From: Clostridium_AD frigoriphilum
Lineage (GTDB): Bacteria > Bacillota > Clostridia > Clostridiales > Clostridiaceae
Reading direction: 5' to 3'
Assembly (NCBI RefSeq): GCF_036541405.1
Contig: NZ_JAZHFS010000022.1
Location: 1-64,000 of the forward strand
Length of the DNA stretch: 64,000 nt
The position numbers and the translations under genes were made by a program. Below, piece after piece: positions 8,826 to 17,117 of the stretch. The notes below the pieces were generated by a model. It was given only the letters and a program-made list of their open reading frames with translations, was not told where the DNA came from and did not search any database. Each line of letters begins with the position of its first letter. The first letter of the stretch is position 1.

Positions 8826-10046
8826 TTATTTTTTAATTATTTTGTTCATATAAGTTTTAGGTATTAATGCATACATTGCTGCACACTTAACTAATTCATC
8901 TTTCCATGTTTTTTCATTTGGTGCATGTGCTTGATCTTCATGTCCTGGTCCAAATCCAATACAAGGTATATTGTATCTACCCATTATTGAAACTGCATTT
9001 GTGGAAAATGTCCATTTATCGACTAATGGCTCCTTATTAAAAAGGCCAATATATGATTCTACAAGTGTTTGGCAAGCAACATGCTGCTCTGGCAAAACCC
9101 AAGTTGGGAAATAGCACTCCGTTGGATAAATAAGCCCGGTGTATGATGGTCTTTCATAATTGTACATTTCCACTTCAGCTTTTGCTTCTTTTACAGAAGG
9201 TAGATCTTTTATCTGCGCAATGGCATATTCCCATGTTTCTTTATCAGTAAGTCTTCTGTCTATTGAAACTGAACATCCATCTGCCACAGCGCATCTTGAA
9301 GGTGATGAAAAGAAGATTTCAGATACTGTTAACGTTCCTTTTCCAAGGAAAGCATTATCAATTAATCTCTCATTTAACTCCTTTAATTCATTAAGTATAG
9401 GTGCCATTTTAAATATAGCATTATCTCCTCTTTCTGGTGCGGATCCGTGACAGCTAATACCATGTGTTGTAACTTTTATTTCCATGCGTCCTCTATGACC
9501 TCTATATATATTACAAGAAGTTGGCTCAGTAATTACTACAAATTCAGGTATTATTTTGCTCTCATTTATTATATACTGCCATGCTAATCCATCACAATCT
9601 TCCTCTTGAACTGTACCTGTAACTATTAATGTATAATCATCTTCAAGATGAAGATCCTTAATAATTTTTCCTGCATAAACCATAGAAGCCATTCCGCCTT
9701 CTTGATCAGATCCACCTCTACCACCTATCACTTCATCGTCCTCACACCCTTTATATGGATCATTTTTCCATAAATTTATATCACCTATTGAAACCGTATC
9801 GATATGTGCATCCATAGCAATAATATGTTTTCCATGTCCTATATAGCCTAATACATTTCCCATAGGATCTATGTCTACCTTATCAAATCCAACCTTTAAC
9901 ATTTCTTCTTTAATTCTCTCAATTACCTTTTTTTCATTAGAGCTTTCACTTGGAATTGCTATCATATCTCTTAAAAACTTAAACATATCCGATTTATTTC
10001 TTTCTGCTACCTTTAAAATCTCAGCCTCATTTATAATTGCTCCCAT
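8826..10046 (-). CDS. ygeY: YgeY-family M20 metallohydrolase
   Basis: A 406-residue member of the M20 peptidase/deacylase family, subgroup YgeY (selenium-metabolism-linked hydrolase). Zinc-site motifs are DAHIDTVS, GGRGGSDQEGGMA, the catalytic pair QEEDCDG, and VITEPTSC; a dimerisation domain lies at about 200-310. It is expected to hydrolyse an amide or carbamoyl bond in a ureido or amino-acid intermediate; no substrate is firmly known. A GGAGG site precedes the ATG. It lies between arcC and ssnA, the usual neighbourhood. Confidence 0.88.
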   Translation of the reverse strand: MGAIINEAEILKVAERNKSDMFKFLRDMIAIPSESSNEKKVIERIKEEMLKVGFDKVDIDPMGNVLGYIGHGKHIIAMDAHIDTVSIGDINLWKNDPYKGCEDDEVIGGRGGSDQEGGMASMVYAGKIIKDLHLEDDYTLIVTGTVQEEDCDGLAWQYIINESKIIPEFVVITEPTSCNIYRGHRGRMEIKVTTHGISCHGSAPERGDNAIFKMAPILNELKELNERLIDNAFLGKGTLTVSEIFFSSPSRCAVADGCSVSIDRRLTDKETWEYAIAQIKDLPSVKEAKAEVEMYNYERPSYTGLIYPTECYFPTWVLPEQHVACQTLVESYIGLFNKEPLVDKWTFSTNAVSIMGRYNIPCIGFGPGHEDQAHAPNEKTWKDELVKCAAMYALIPKTYMNKIIKK

Positions 10047-10125
10047 TGATAACCTCCAATATTTTTTTATATTTTAACTATTTATTCAAACTATTTTAAT
10101 CAATAATTATATTGCTTTCCATACC

Positions 10126-11454
10126 TTAAAAGCGCTTCCAGACATCACTTGCAAGTTCTCTACTTCTTGCCATAATTTTTTCTTCATCAATGTTAACTAA
10201 TTTTCTATTTTCCATAACAACCCTGCCGTTAATTATTGTTGTATCAACAGATCGTCCATTAATACCAAAGAGCAAATGACTATTAATATTATTTTCATTA
10301 ATTGGTGTTGGAGAATTGTAATCTACTACTATGACATCTGCCAATGCCCCTTCTTTTAAAATACCAACTTTTCCATTAATAAATCTCTCGGTAATTATTC
10401 TATTGTTATTAAATAGAATATCCGGAATTTCATTCCATGCAACTGTAGAGTCGCCTTTTACGTGTTTATGAATAATATTGGCTACTTTATAAGATTCCAT
10501 CATATCTGATGTATATCCATCTGTACCAAGCCCTAATAATATACCCTTCTTGTACATTTCAAGAATAGGAGCAACGCCTACTGCATTTCCCATATTAGAT
10601 TCAGGGTTATGAACAACTATTGTATTTTTTTCTTTTAACAAATCCATTTCTTTTTCTTTAATGTGAATACAATGTACTGCTATTGTCTTATCACATAAAA
10701 CACCAGCATCATACCATCTCTCTACAATGCCTTTGCCATACTTTTGCATGCAGTCCTTTGCATCTTCAATACCTTCTCCAGTATGAACATGGAATCCAGA
10801 ATTTAAATTTGCTATTGAATCTAAGCATTTATATAAAGTTTTGTCCGATATAGTCATTGATGCATGAAGTCCAAACATTCCTTTGATCATATCATCATTT
10901 TTATTATTACAATACTTAATAAAGGCTACATTTTCTGCAATACCTTCATCGCATTTTTTTTCTCCATCCCTATCCGAAGTTTCATAACATAAATTACTTC
11001 GAATTCCTATTTCATACGCCGCATCTGCAATTTTAAATAAGCTTCCAGTAACAGCATTCGGGCTTGCGTGATGATCAAAAACAGTTGTAACTCCATTTCT
11101 AACTTGATCAATCATAGGTACAAGCGCACTATAATAAACATCTTCTAAAGTCAATGTCTTATCAAGTCTCCACCACAAGCCTTTAAGTATTTCAGATAAT
11201 CTTGTTGCTTTCGGACTGTCACTCGCCATTCCTCTAGCAAAAGTACTGTAATAATGCATATGAGTATTTATAAAACCTGGCATAATAAGTTTGCCCTTGG
11301 CATCAATAAACCTTGCCTCACTATACTTATTTCTAAGATCCTTAGATATTCCAATTTCAACAATCTTATTTTCTTCAATAGCAATACAACCATCCTCAAT
11401 AATTGATTTAGCATTATCCCTTGTTATAACTTTTCCTTTCCCAATTAATAGCAT
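10126..11454 (-). CDS. ssnA: SsnA-type putative aminohydrolase
   Basis: A 442-residue amidohydrolase of the chlorohydrolase/SsnA group. Metal-binding motifs are NTHMHYYSTFARG, FHVHTGEG, VHCIHI and GTDGYTSD; the C-terminus shows the usual composite beta-sandwich ending (ALADVIVVDY). It is a conserved partner of ygfK and ygeW and is assumed to remove an amino group or open a ring in anaerobic purine catabolism, but the reaction is not settled. The start has a GGGGGTGG ribosome site. About 30 bases separate it from ygfK. Confidence 0.85.
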   Translation of the reverse strand: MLLIGKGKVITRDNAKSIIEDGCIAIEENKIVEIGISKDLRNKYSEARFIDAKGKLIMPGFINTHMHYYSTFARGMASDSPKATRLSEILKGLWWRLDKTLTLEDVYYSALVPMIDQVRNGVTTVFDHHASPNAVTGSLFKIADAAYEIGIRSNLCYETSDRDGEKKCDEGIAENVAFIKYCNNKNDDMIKGMFGLHASMTISDKTLYKCLDSIANLNSGFHVHTGEGIEDAKDCMQKYGKGIVERWYDAGVLCDKTIAVHCIHIKEKEMDLLKEKNTIVVHNPESNMGNAVGVAPILEMYKKGILLGLGTDGYTSDMMESYKVANIIHKHVKGDSTVAWNEIPDILFNNNRIITERFINGKVGILKEGALADVIVVDYNSPTPINENNINSHLLFGINGRSVDTTIINGRVVMENRKLVNIDEEKIMARSRELASDVWKRF

Positions 11455-11486
11455 ACCTTTCCACCCCCACTATATAAAATTTAATA

Positions 11487-14400
11487 CTAAAGTATATACT
11501 CATAGTTATTTATACAAGTTTTAATCATACTAGACATTTCTTTAGAAATAGATGTTTTCTGCCCAATAGTATGGCTTATAATATTGTCGTCTTCAGTTCT
11601 AACTAGGCAAACACCTTTCCTTAAGTCTTCAATAAAGAATCCTTTGTTTTCACTATTCTCAAAGTCTTCTTTGCTCCAGAAAACCGTTATTTTATCCTTG
11701 TATGGGTTTCCCTTGTGAGGACAAAATATACCACAGTTACCACACTCATTACACATACCATCTAAATGTATAATTTGGTGAGTCGAAGCAAAATCTCCCT
11801 CTACCTTAACGACTATATTTGCTCTATTAGGGCAAACATCCACGCACAACTCACATATACTGTTACAAGATAAACATCTTTTTGACTCTTTTTCATCTAA
11901 TTTTGGATCTTTTAATATACCCTTTCTGTTATATATAACTTTTTTATCAACACAAGAATCTTCCAACTTAAAATCTGAACTTAGCCCCTCTTTTATAAGA
12001 ATATCTTTTGCAACTGTTTTTGCATCTGCTATTGACTTAACAATTGTAGCTGGACCTTTTTTTAGATCACCAATAACATATACATCTGAAATATTTGTAC
12101 CTAATGTTTCGTTAACAATTGGGAAATTCTTAGCATCCAAGTTTATGCCATTTTCTCTTAACAAATCACTATCAATTTTTTCACCTGTTGCAATAATAAC
12201 TGTATCTGCATCTATCATTATCATTTCTCCAGTACCAACAGGGGCTCTTCTTCCCGAATTATCCATATTACCTAACTTCATTTTTTCACAAGAAAGTAGA
12301 CCATCCTTGATAGAAATTGGTGAAAGCAGTTCTTTAAGTAAAATGCCTTCTGAAATAGCAAGTTCTATTTCCACCTTATCAGCTGGCATATATTCTTTAG
12401 TCCTTCTATAAATAATTGAAACTTTTTCTACACCAGTCACTCTTTTAGCCACTCTAACTGCATCCATTGCGACATCTCCGCCACCAATGACACAAACATT
12501 TTTTCCTATTGATACATTTCCGTTTTCCTTCTTACATTTTTCTAAAAATGAAATAGCATTAATTGCTTTATTGCCCTTATCATCTAGTGAATTTTTTCCA
12601 GGTTTCCATGCCCCTATAGCAAGCACTACATAATCATAATCTTTTTTAAGTTTCTCTAATTCAAAGTTTTCATCAATGTTAAATTCAAATTTAACACCTT
12701 GACTTTTAATCATTTCAAAGTCTTTTTTTATCATTTCATAAGAAATTCTAAACTCAGGTATAACATAAGTAACTGCTCCTAATGCGCTTTCCCTTTTATC
12801 CCTTACGGTCACGTCCACGCCATTTCTTCTAAGAAAAAGTGCTGTAGAAAGTCCTGCTGGACCGGCTCCAATGATCACAACTTTTTTGTTAGTTTTTATA
12901 TCTGCTGGCTTAATAGCTGCTGTGAATTTATCCTGAGCATTTAAAACAGCAACCTTTTTCAAATCTCTAATTGAAACAGATTCGTCATAATCAAGTCTAG
13001 TACATTTATTCTGACACTTATGATTACAAATAGTCGCTGTAATTGCTGGCAGGGCATTATCTATGGCAATTACTGAAAAAGCCTCATCATATTTCTTTTC
13101 TCCCACCAATGCTACATATTGTGGAATTTGTTGGTTAATTGGACACCCTATACTGCATGGTGCTATAACACAATCATAAATTGGAAGCTTCGTATCAAGT
13201 TTCCTACTCTTTACAAGACGTAGTTCTTTGCGATAGTGCTTATCAGTAAGTGCTTGCTTAGCTAAATTCTCCAGCACTTTTATATTGATTCCTGAGAATT
13301 CACCATCAATGTATTTTTCTACTTTCTTAGCCATTTGTGTTATTCGATAGTAGCCACCTGGCTTCAAAATGGAAGTTGCAAATGTTATTGGTCTAATCCC
13401 TGTAGACAAAATTTTATCTACATTAAAAAAGTCTGCTCCACCTGAATAAGAAATTTGTAAATCGCCATCAAATTCTATAGCTAATTTACTTGCTAAAGAA
13501 ATAGATAATGGAAATAGCGCACGCCCTGACATATACATTTCCTCTCCTGGCAATTCGTTATTATTAATGTTAGCCGGAAGTGTATTGGTTAGTTTAACCC
13601 CTATTTCTAAATTTAGTTCTTTTGCAAGCGTTTTTAAACGCCTTAACATTGAGACGCCATCTAAGTACTGCAGGTCATTTGTAAAATGTTCTCCATTTAG
13701 AGATATATAATCATAACCCATAGTATTTAAGGTTTCACGAACAAACTTTTCGCCAAGAAGTGTTGGATTCATTTTTATATAAGTATAGAGCCCCTTGTCT
13801 TTAAGAAAATAAGTAGCAATCCCCTCTATATCGCTCGCAGGGCATCCATGCATAGTAGATATTGTAATAGATTTACAAATAGTATGTGAAATTCTGTCCA
13901 AATCTTCCTTTTTAAATTCTGAAAACATGTCCATATGAGAAAGAAGGGTTTGTACGCATTCCTTCCAAATCTTTGTAGAAGATGCATCACGCATCCCTTC
14001 AATATAAGCATCTATTTTAGCTGATTTTATTCCACTTAAATTATATCCTACACTCATATTAAACATGAAATCTCTTTCGCCTGAAAATTTAAGTTCTTTC
14101 ATCAAAACATGAAGTAAAAACCATGCTTTCACATATTCGTCAAATGCTTCTGATACCTTTAGTTCCGTAGACCACTCTACATTGTATCCCTCATCTTGTG
14201 CGTTGATACATGGTTTAGCTACTGTTATATCTTCACCATCAATAACCTGTACCGTTTTTAATTCAATAAACCGACTTCCAGTTAAATATGCACAAACAAT
14301 ATTTTGTGCTAATTGAGAGTTTGGACCTGCTGCAGGGCCAATTGGTGAGGTAAGCTTTTCATTAAACAACGTAATTGTCTTTCCCGTTTCATTATAATAA

Positions 14401-14504
14401 AATTTATCTTTACGCACGCCGAAAATAGATTCCTTTGTCTCTAATTCTTTTGGAATCCAAGTAAGCATTTTTTCAAAAGGAACTAATCTCATCTTATCAC
14501 TCAT
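11487..14504 (-). CDS. ygfK: YgfK-type iron-sulfur flavoprotein oxidoreductase
   Basis: A 1005-residue multidomain protein annotated in E. coli as a putative selenate reductase subunit. Residues 1-400 resemble the dihydroorotate/dihydropyrimidine dehydrogenase barrel (TMHGCPASDIEGIA at about 217-230). A GltD-like Fe-S region follows with cysteines at 450, 454, 493, 497 and 501. An FAD motif GAGPAGLS is at about 546 and an NAD(P) motif GGGDVAMDA at about 674. Two ferredoxin clusters lie near the end (CELCVDVCPN; CNECGNCGIFCP). This layout suits electron transfer to a purine-derived ring, so I infer a reductive step in urate or xanthine degradation rather than selenate reduction. Confidence 0.88.
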   Translation of the reverse strand: MSDKMRLVPFEKMLTWIPKELETKESIFGVRKDKFYYNETGKTITLFNEKLTSPIGPAAGPNSQLAQNIVCAYLTGSRFIELKTVQVIDGEDITVAKPCINAQDEGYNVEWSTELKVSEAFDEYVKAWFLLHVLMKELKFSGERDFMFNMSVGYNLSGIKSAKIDAYIEGMRDASSTKIWKECVQTLLSHMDMFSEFKKEDLDRISHTICKSITISTMHGCPASDIEGIATYFLKDKGLYTYIKMNPTLLGEKFVRETLNTMGYDYISLNGEHFTNDLQYLDGVSMLRRLKTLAKELNLEIGVKLTNTLPANINNNELPGEEMYMSGRALFPLSISLASKLAIEFDGDLQISYSGGADFFNVDKILSTGIRPITFATSILKPGGYYRITQMAKKVEKYIDGEFSGINIKVLENLAKQALTDKHYRKELRLVKSRKLDTKLPIYDCVIAPCSIGCPINQQIPQYVALVGEKKYDEAFSVIAIDNALPAITATICNHKCQNKCTRLDYDESVSIRDLKKVAVLNAQDKFTAAIKPADIKTNKKVVIIGAGPAGLSTALFLRRNGVDVTVRDKRESALGAVTYVIPEFRISYEMIKKDFEMIKSQGVKFEFNIDENFELEKLKKDYDYVVLAIGAWKPGKNSLDDKGNKAINAISFLEKCKKENGNVSIGKNVCVIGGGDVAMDAVRVAKRVTGVEKVSIIYRRTKEYMPADKVEIELAISEGILLKELLSPISIKDGLLSCEKMKLGNMDNSGRRAPVGTGEMIMIDADTVIIATGEKIDSDLLRENGINLDAKNFPIVNETLGTNISDVYVIGDLKKGPATIVKSIADAKTVAKDILIKEGLSSDFKLEDSCVDKKVIYNRKGILKDPKLDEKESKRCLSCNSICELCVDVCPNRANIVVKVEGDFASTHQIIHLDGMCNECGNCGIFCPHKGNPYKDKITVFWSKEDFENSENKGFFIEDLRKGVCLVRTEDDNIISHTIGQKTSISKEMSSMIKTCINNYEYIL

Positions 14505-14540
14505 AAAAACACTCCCCTAATACATTTTTATTATGTTACC

Positions 14541-15734
14541 TTACCCCAAAAATCTTCCGTTCTTAGAATTTAAAAGTGTATCTAGTGTTTTCTGTGGGCT
14601 TTTAACCTTACTTAAGAATATCATAGCAGCTATTATATAAGGTTTATAGCTAGCCTCTTTATAAAGTGGTGTGCGGTAACGATCAAATACGGAAGCTTCA
14701 ACTTCTCCAACTTCGCAACTAACTCCAGAGATATCAGCTGGTAGACAGTGAAGATAAAGTGCTTCTCCATCCTTTGTTGTGCTCATAAGTTCCTCAGTGC
14801 ATTGCCAATCACTATGTTTAGCATTTTGTGCAAGTAATTCTTTTTCAAGTAAATCTATACCAGCCTGGTCACCCTTTGCATATAAATCTGTACGTTTTTC
14901 CATAGCAACAAAAGAAGCCCAACTTTTAGGATATACTATGTCCGCGTCTTTAAATGCTTCTTCCATAGAATTTGTTTTTGTAAATGAACCACCAGATTTT
15001 ATTGCATTTTTCATTGCAATTTCTTCGACTTCACTCATAACTTCATAGCCTTCTGGGTGTGCAAGAACTACATCCATTCCAAAACGAGTTAATAATCCAA
15101 TTACACCTTGAGGAACTGAAAGTGGCTTACCATAGGATGGAGAATATGCCCAAGACATAGCTATTTTTTTGCCTTTTAAATTTTCAATACCTCCAAATTT
15201 ATTTATAATATGAAGAGCATCAGCCATACATTGAGTAGGGTGATCTATATCACATTGTAAACTAACAAGCGTTGGGCGTTGCTCTAAAATCCCGTCTTTA
15301 TAACCATCTTGTACAGCACTCGACACTTCACGCATATAAGCATTGCCTTTCCCAATATACATATCATCACGGATACCAATAACGTCAGCCATAAAAGAAA
15401 TCATATTAGCAGTCTCTCTTACCGTTTCACCATGAGCAACTTGAGATTTTCCTTCATCAAGATCTTGAACTTCAAGTCCTAAAAGATTACAAGCAGAGGC
15501 AAAACTAAATCTTGTACGAGTAGAATTATCACGAAATAACGAAATTCCAAGTCCACTATCAAAAATCCGTGTTGAAATATTTTCTTCTCTCATTTCACGA
15601 AGTATATCAGCCACTGTAAATACTGCCTTAATCTCATCGTCTGTTTTTTCCCAAGTCAATAAGAAATCATTATTGTACATGTTTTGATAATCTAATTTTT
15701 CTAAACTTTCCATTAACACTTTGATGTCTACCAT
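14541..15734 (-). CDS. ygeW: YgeW knotted carbamoyltransferase
   Basis: A 397-residue aspartate/ornithine carbamoyltransferase homologue, close to the 396 residues of E. coli YgeW. DNSTRTRFSF is the carbamoyl-phosphate-binding motif, HPTQCMAD the family HPxQ motif, and LHCLPADISG the second-substrate loop. In the purine pathway it probably works backwards on a ureido compound to give carbamoyl phosphate for carbamate kinase. I start at the ATG at 15734, which has GGGAG 8 bases upstream, and not the in-frame GTG at 15743. It is the first gene of the leftward purine block. Confidence 0.88.
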   Translation of the reverse strand: MVDIKVLMESLEKLDYQNMYNNDFLLTWEKTDDEIKAVFTVADILREMREENISTRIFDSGLGISLFRDNSTRTRFSFASACNLLGLEVQDLDEGKSQVAHGETVRETANMISFMADVIGIRDDMYIGKGNAYMREVSSAVQDGYKDGILEQRPTLVSLQCDIDHPTQCMADALHIINKFGGIENLKGKKIAMSWAYSPSYGKPLSVPQGVIGLLTRFGMDVVLAHPEGYEVMSEVEEIAMKNAIKSGGSFTKTNSMEEAFKDADIVYPKSWASFVAMEKRTDLYAKGDQAGIDLLEKELLAQNAKHSDWQCTEELMSTTKDGEALYLHCLPADISGVSCEVGEVEASVFDRYRTPLYKEASYKPYIIAAMIFLSKVKSPQKTLDTLLNSKNGRFLG

Positions 15735-15784
15735 AAATATCACTCCCTATTATAAATAAATAAACCAAAAATGTAATTTAAAAC

Positions 15785-15798
15785 CAACTGACTAGTTG
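15785..15798. promoter_or_regulatory. 14-bp palindromic operator candidate over the ygeW start site
   Basis: CAACTGACTAGTTG has 5-bp inverted arms (CAACT/AGTTG) around GACT and lies 6-19 bases downstream of the -10 box of the ygeW promoter, covering the expected transcription start. Size, symmetry and placement suit a repressor of TetR type. Confidence 0.5.
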
Positions 15799-15803
15799 AT
15801 CTA

Positions 15804-15832
15804 ATTTTATTATAAAGCCCCCCTCTTGTCAA
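15804..15832 (-). promoter_or_regulatory. Sigma-A-type promoter of the leftward purine block
   Basis: On the minus strand a perfect TTGACA (15827-15832) and TAAAAT (15804-15809) are separated by 17 bases, upstream of ygeW. The 294-base gap between ygeW and the divergent gene also carries that gene's promoter at 15990-16018 and nothing else I recognise. Confidence 0.65.
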
Positions 15833-15989
15833 CGATCAATTGGCTACATATTATGGATCTTTGTGCTAATCAAATCTAATCACTTCTATTACGATTATTA
15901 ATCCTTTAATTGACTTTTAATTACTTTTATAATTTTTTATGCCCCAAACAACTAAGATACTATCCTCAGCATAATCCCTAAAATTTTCC

Positions 15990-16018
15990 TTGAAATCTTT
16001 GGCAATTTATATTACAAT
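15990..16018 (+). promoter_or_regulatory. Promoter of the divergent MocA-like/HTH gene
   Basis: TTGAAA (15990-15995), 17 bases, then TACAAT (16013-16018), about 30 bases before the start region of the next gene. Confidence 0.5.
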
Positions 16019-16046
16019 TTATAAATAAAATAAGGGGGTGTCAATC

Positions 16047-17000
16047 TTGACAATACCTACACAGAGTGATAATTCTGAAAAAAGACAAAAGACAACAGGT
16101 GGCATAATTGTTGCAACAGGTTGGACATCAGGAGAAAATGAACCACATCCATTACTAAAAATGGGTTCAATCACTGCAGTAAAAAGGATTGTTCTAACCT
16201 TTCAACAAGTTGGAATATCCCCAATTGTGATTGTTATTGGATACGAGGCTGAAAAAATTGAACATGACCTGGCTGATTATGGCGTTATATTTTTGCTTGA
16301 TGAGAAGTATGAAACTTCACAAATGTTTGATTCTGCAAAAATCGGACTATCTTATTTACTAAATAAATGTGATCAGGTAATATTTAATCCTGTAAGCATT
16401 CTTATGTTTACACCTGAGACCATAAAAAAAATGATGGAGTGTGGAAAAAAATTGCTTTCACCATCTTATCATGGAAAAACTGGCCATCCCCTTTTAATAT
16501 CTTCAGAATTAATTCCAAAAATATTAAAATACAATGGAAATACTGGAATGCGTGGTGCAATTAAAAATATTGGGGTTGAAAGGCAATGGATTGATATAGA
16601 CGATGAAGGTATTCTTCATGATGCGGATGATATTGATCGCTCAAATCAACTTTTAAAAAAACATAATCAACTTATTTTGCATCCTTTTGTTAGAATAAGC
16701 ATTGAAAAAGAATTTATGTTTTTTAATTCTAAAACAAAATTACTTTTGATTTTAATAGAGGATACACAATCTGTACGGAGTGCATGCAAACATATTGCAT
16801 TGTCTTATAGTAAAGCATGGAATATGTTAAACGAGCTAGAACATGAATTAGGTTATACAGTAGTTGAAAGAAAACATGGTGGCAAAAATGGTGGCAAAAC
16901 CTATTTGACAACGGAAGGCAGTGCATTTTTAAAAAAATATCAGCAATTTGAACAGAATGTACGCAAGTACGCAAAAGATGAATTTATAAGATTATTCTAG
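16047..17000 (+). CDS. MocA-like nucleotidyltransferase fused to a ModE-type HTH
   Basis: The N-terminal 200 residues have the fold pattern of MobA/MocA nucleotidyltransferases but with degraded motifs: the LAAGxSxRMG loop reads IVATGWTSGENE and KPLL reads HPLLKMG. The last 100 residues (FFNSKTKLLLILIEDTQSV through LSYSKAWNMLNELE to TTEGSAFLKKY) match the winged HTH of ModE/LysR. I infer a molybdenum- or nucleotide-sensing regulator of the hydroxylase genes, with doubtful transferase activity. A GTG at 16038 falls inside the GGGGGTG ribosome site, so the TTG at 16047 is the likelier start. Confidence 0.7.
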   Translation: MTIPTQSDNSEKRQKTTGGIIVATGWTSGENEPHPLLKMGSITAVKRIVLTFQQVGISPIVIVIGYEAEKIEHDLADYGVIFLLDEKYETSQMFDSAKIGLSYLLNKCDQVIFNPVSILMFTPETIKKMMECGKKLLSPSYHGKTGHPLLISSELIPKILKYNGNTGMRGAIKNIGVERQWIDIDDEGILHDADDIDRSNQLLKKHNQLILHPFVRISIEKEFMFFNSKTKLLLILIEDTQSVRSACKHIALSYSKAWNMLNELEHELGYTVVERKHGGKNGGKTYLTTEGSAFLKKYQQFEQNVRKYAKDEFIRLF

Positions 17001-17042
17001 ATTTCAGAATTTTATAAAAACCAAGTTCTTTTCACAAACAAT

Positions 17043-17071
17043 TTGATAAAAAATCACCTCTGCTTTATAAT
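17043..17071 (+). promoter_or_regulatory. Promoter of the xanthine dehydrogenase block
   Basis: TTGATA (17043-17048), 17 bases, TATAAT (17066-17071). It lies inside a longer possible reading frame and supports starting the dehydrogenase at 17118. Confidence 0.6.
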
Positions 17072-17117
17072 GAATCTTATAACAAATAAGTATTTTTTTG
17101 TAAATGGGAGGTTGTTT

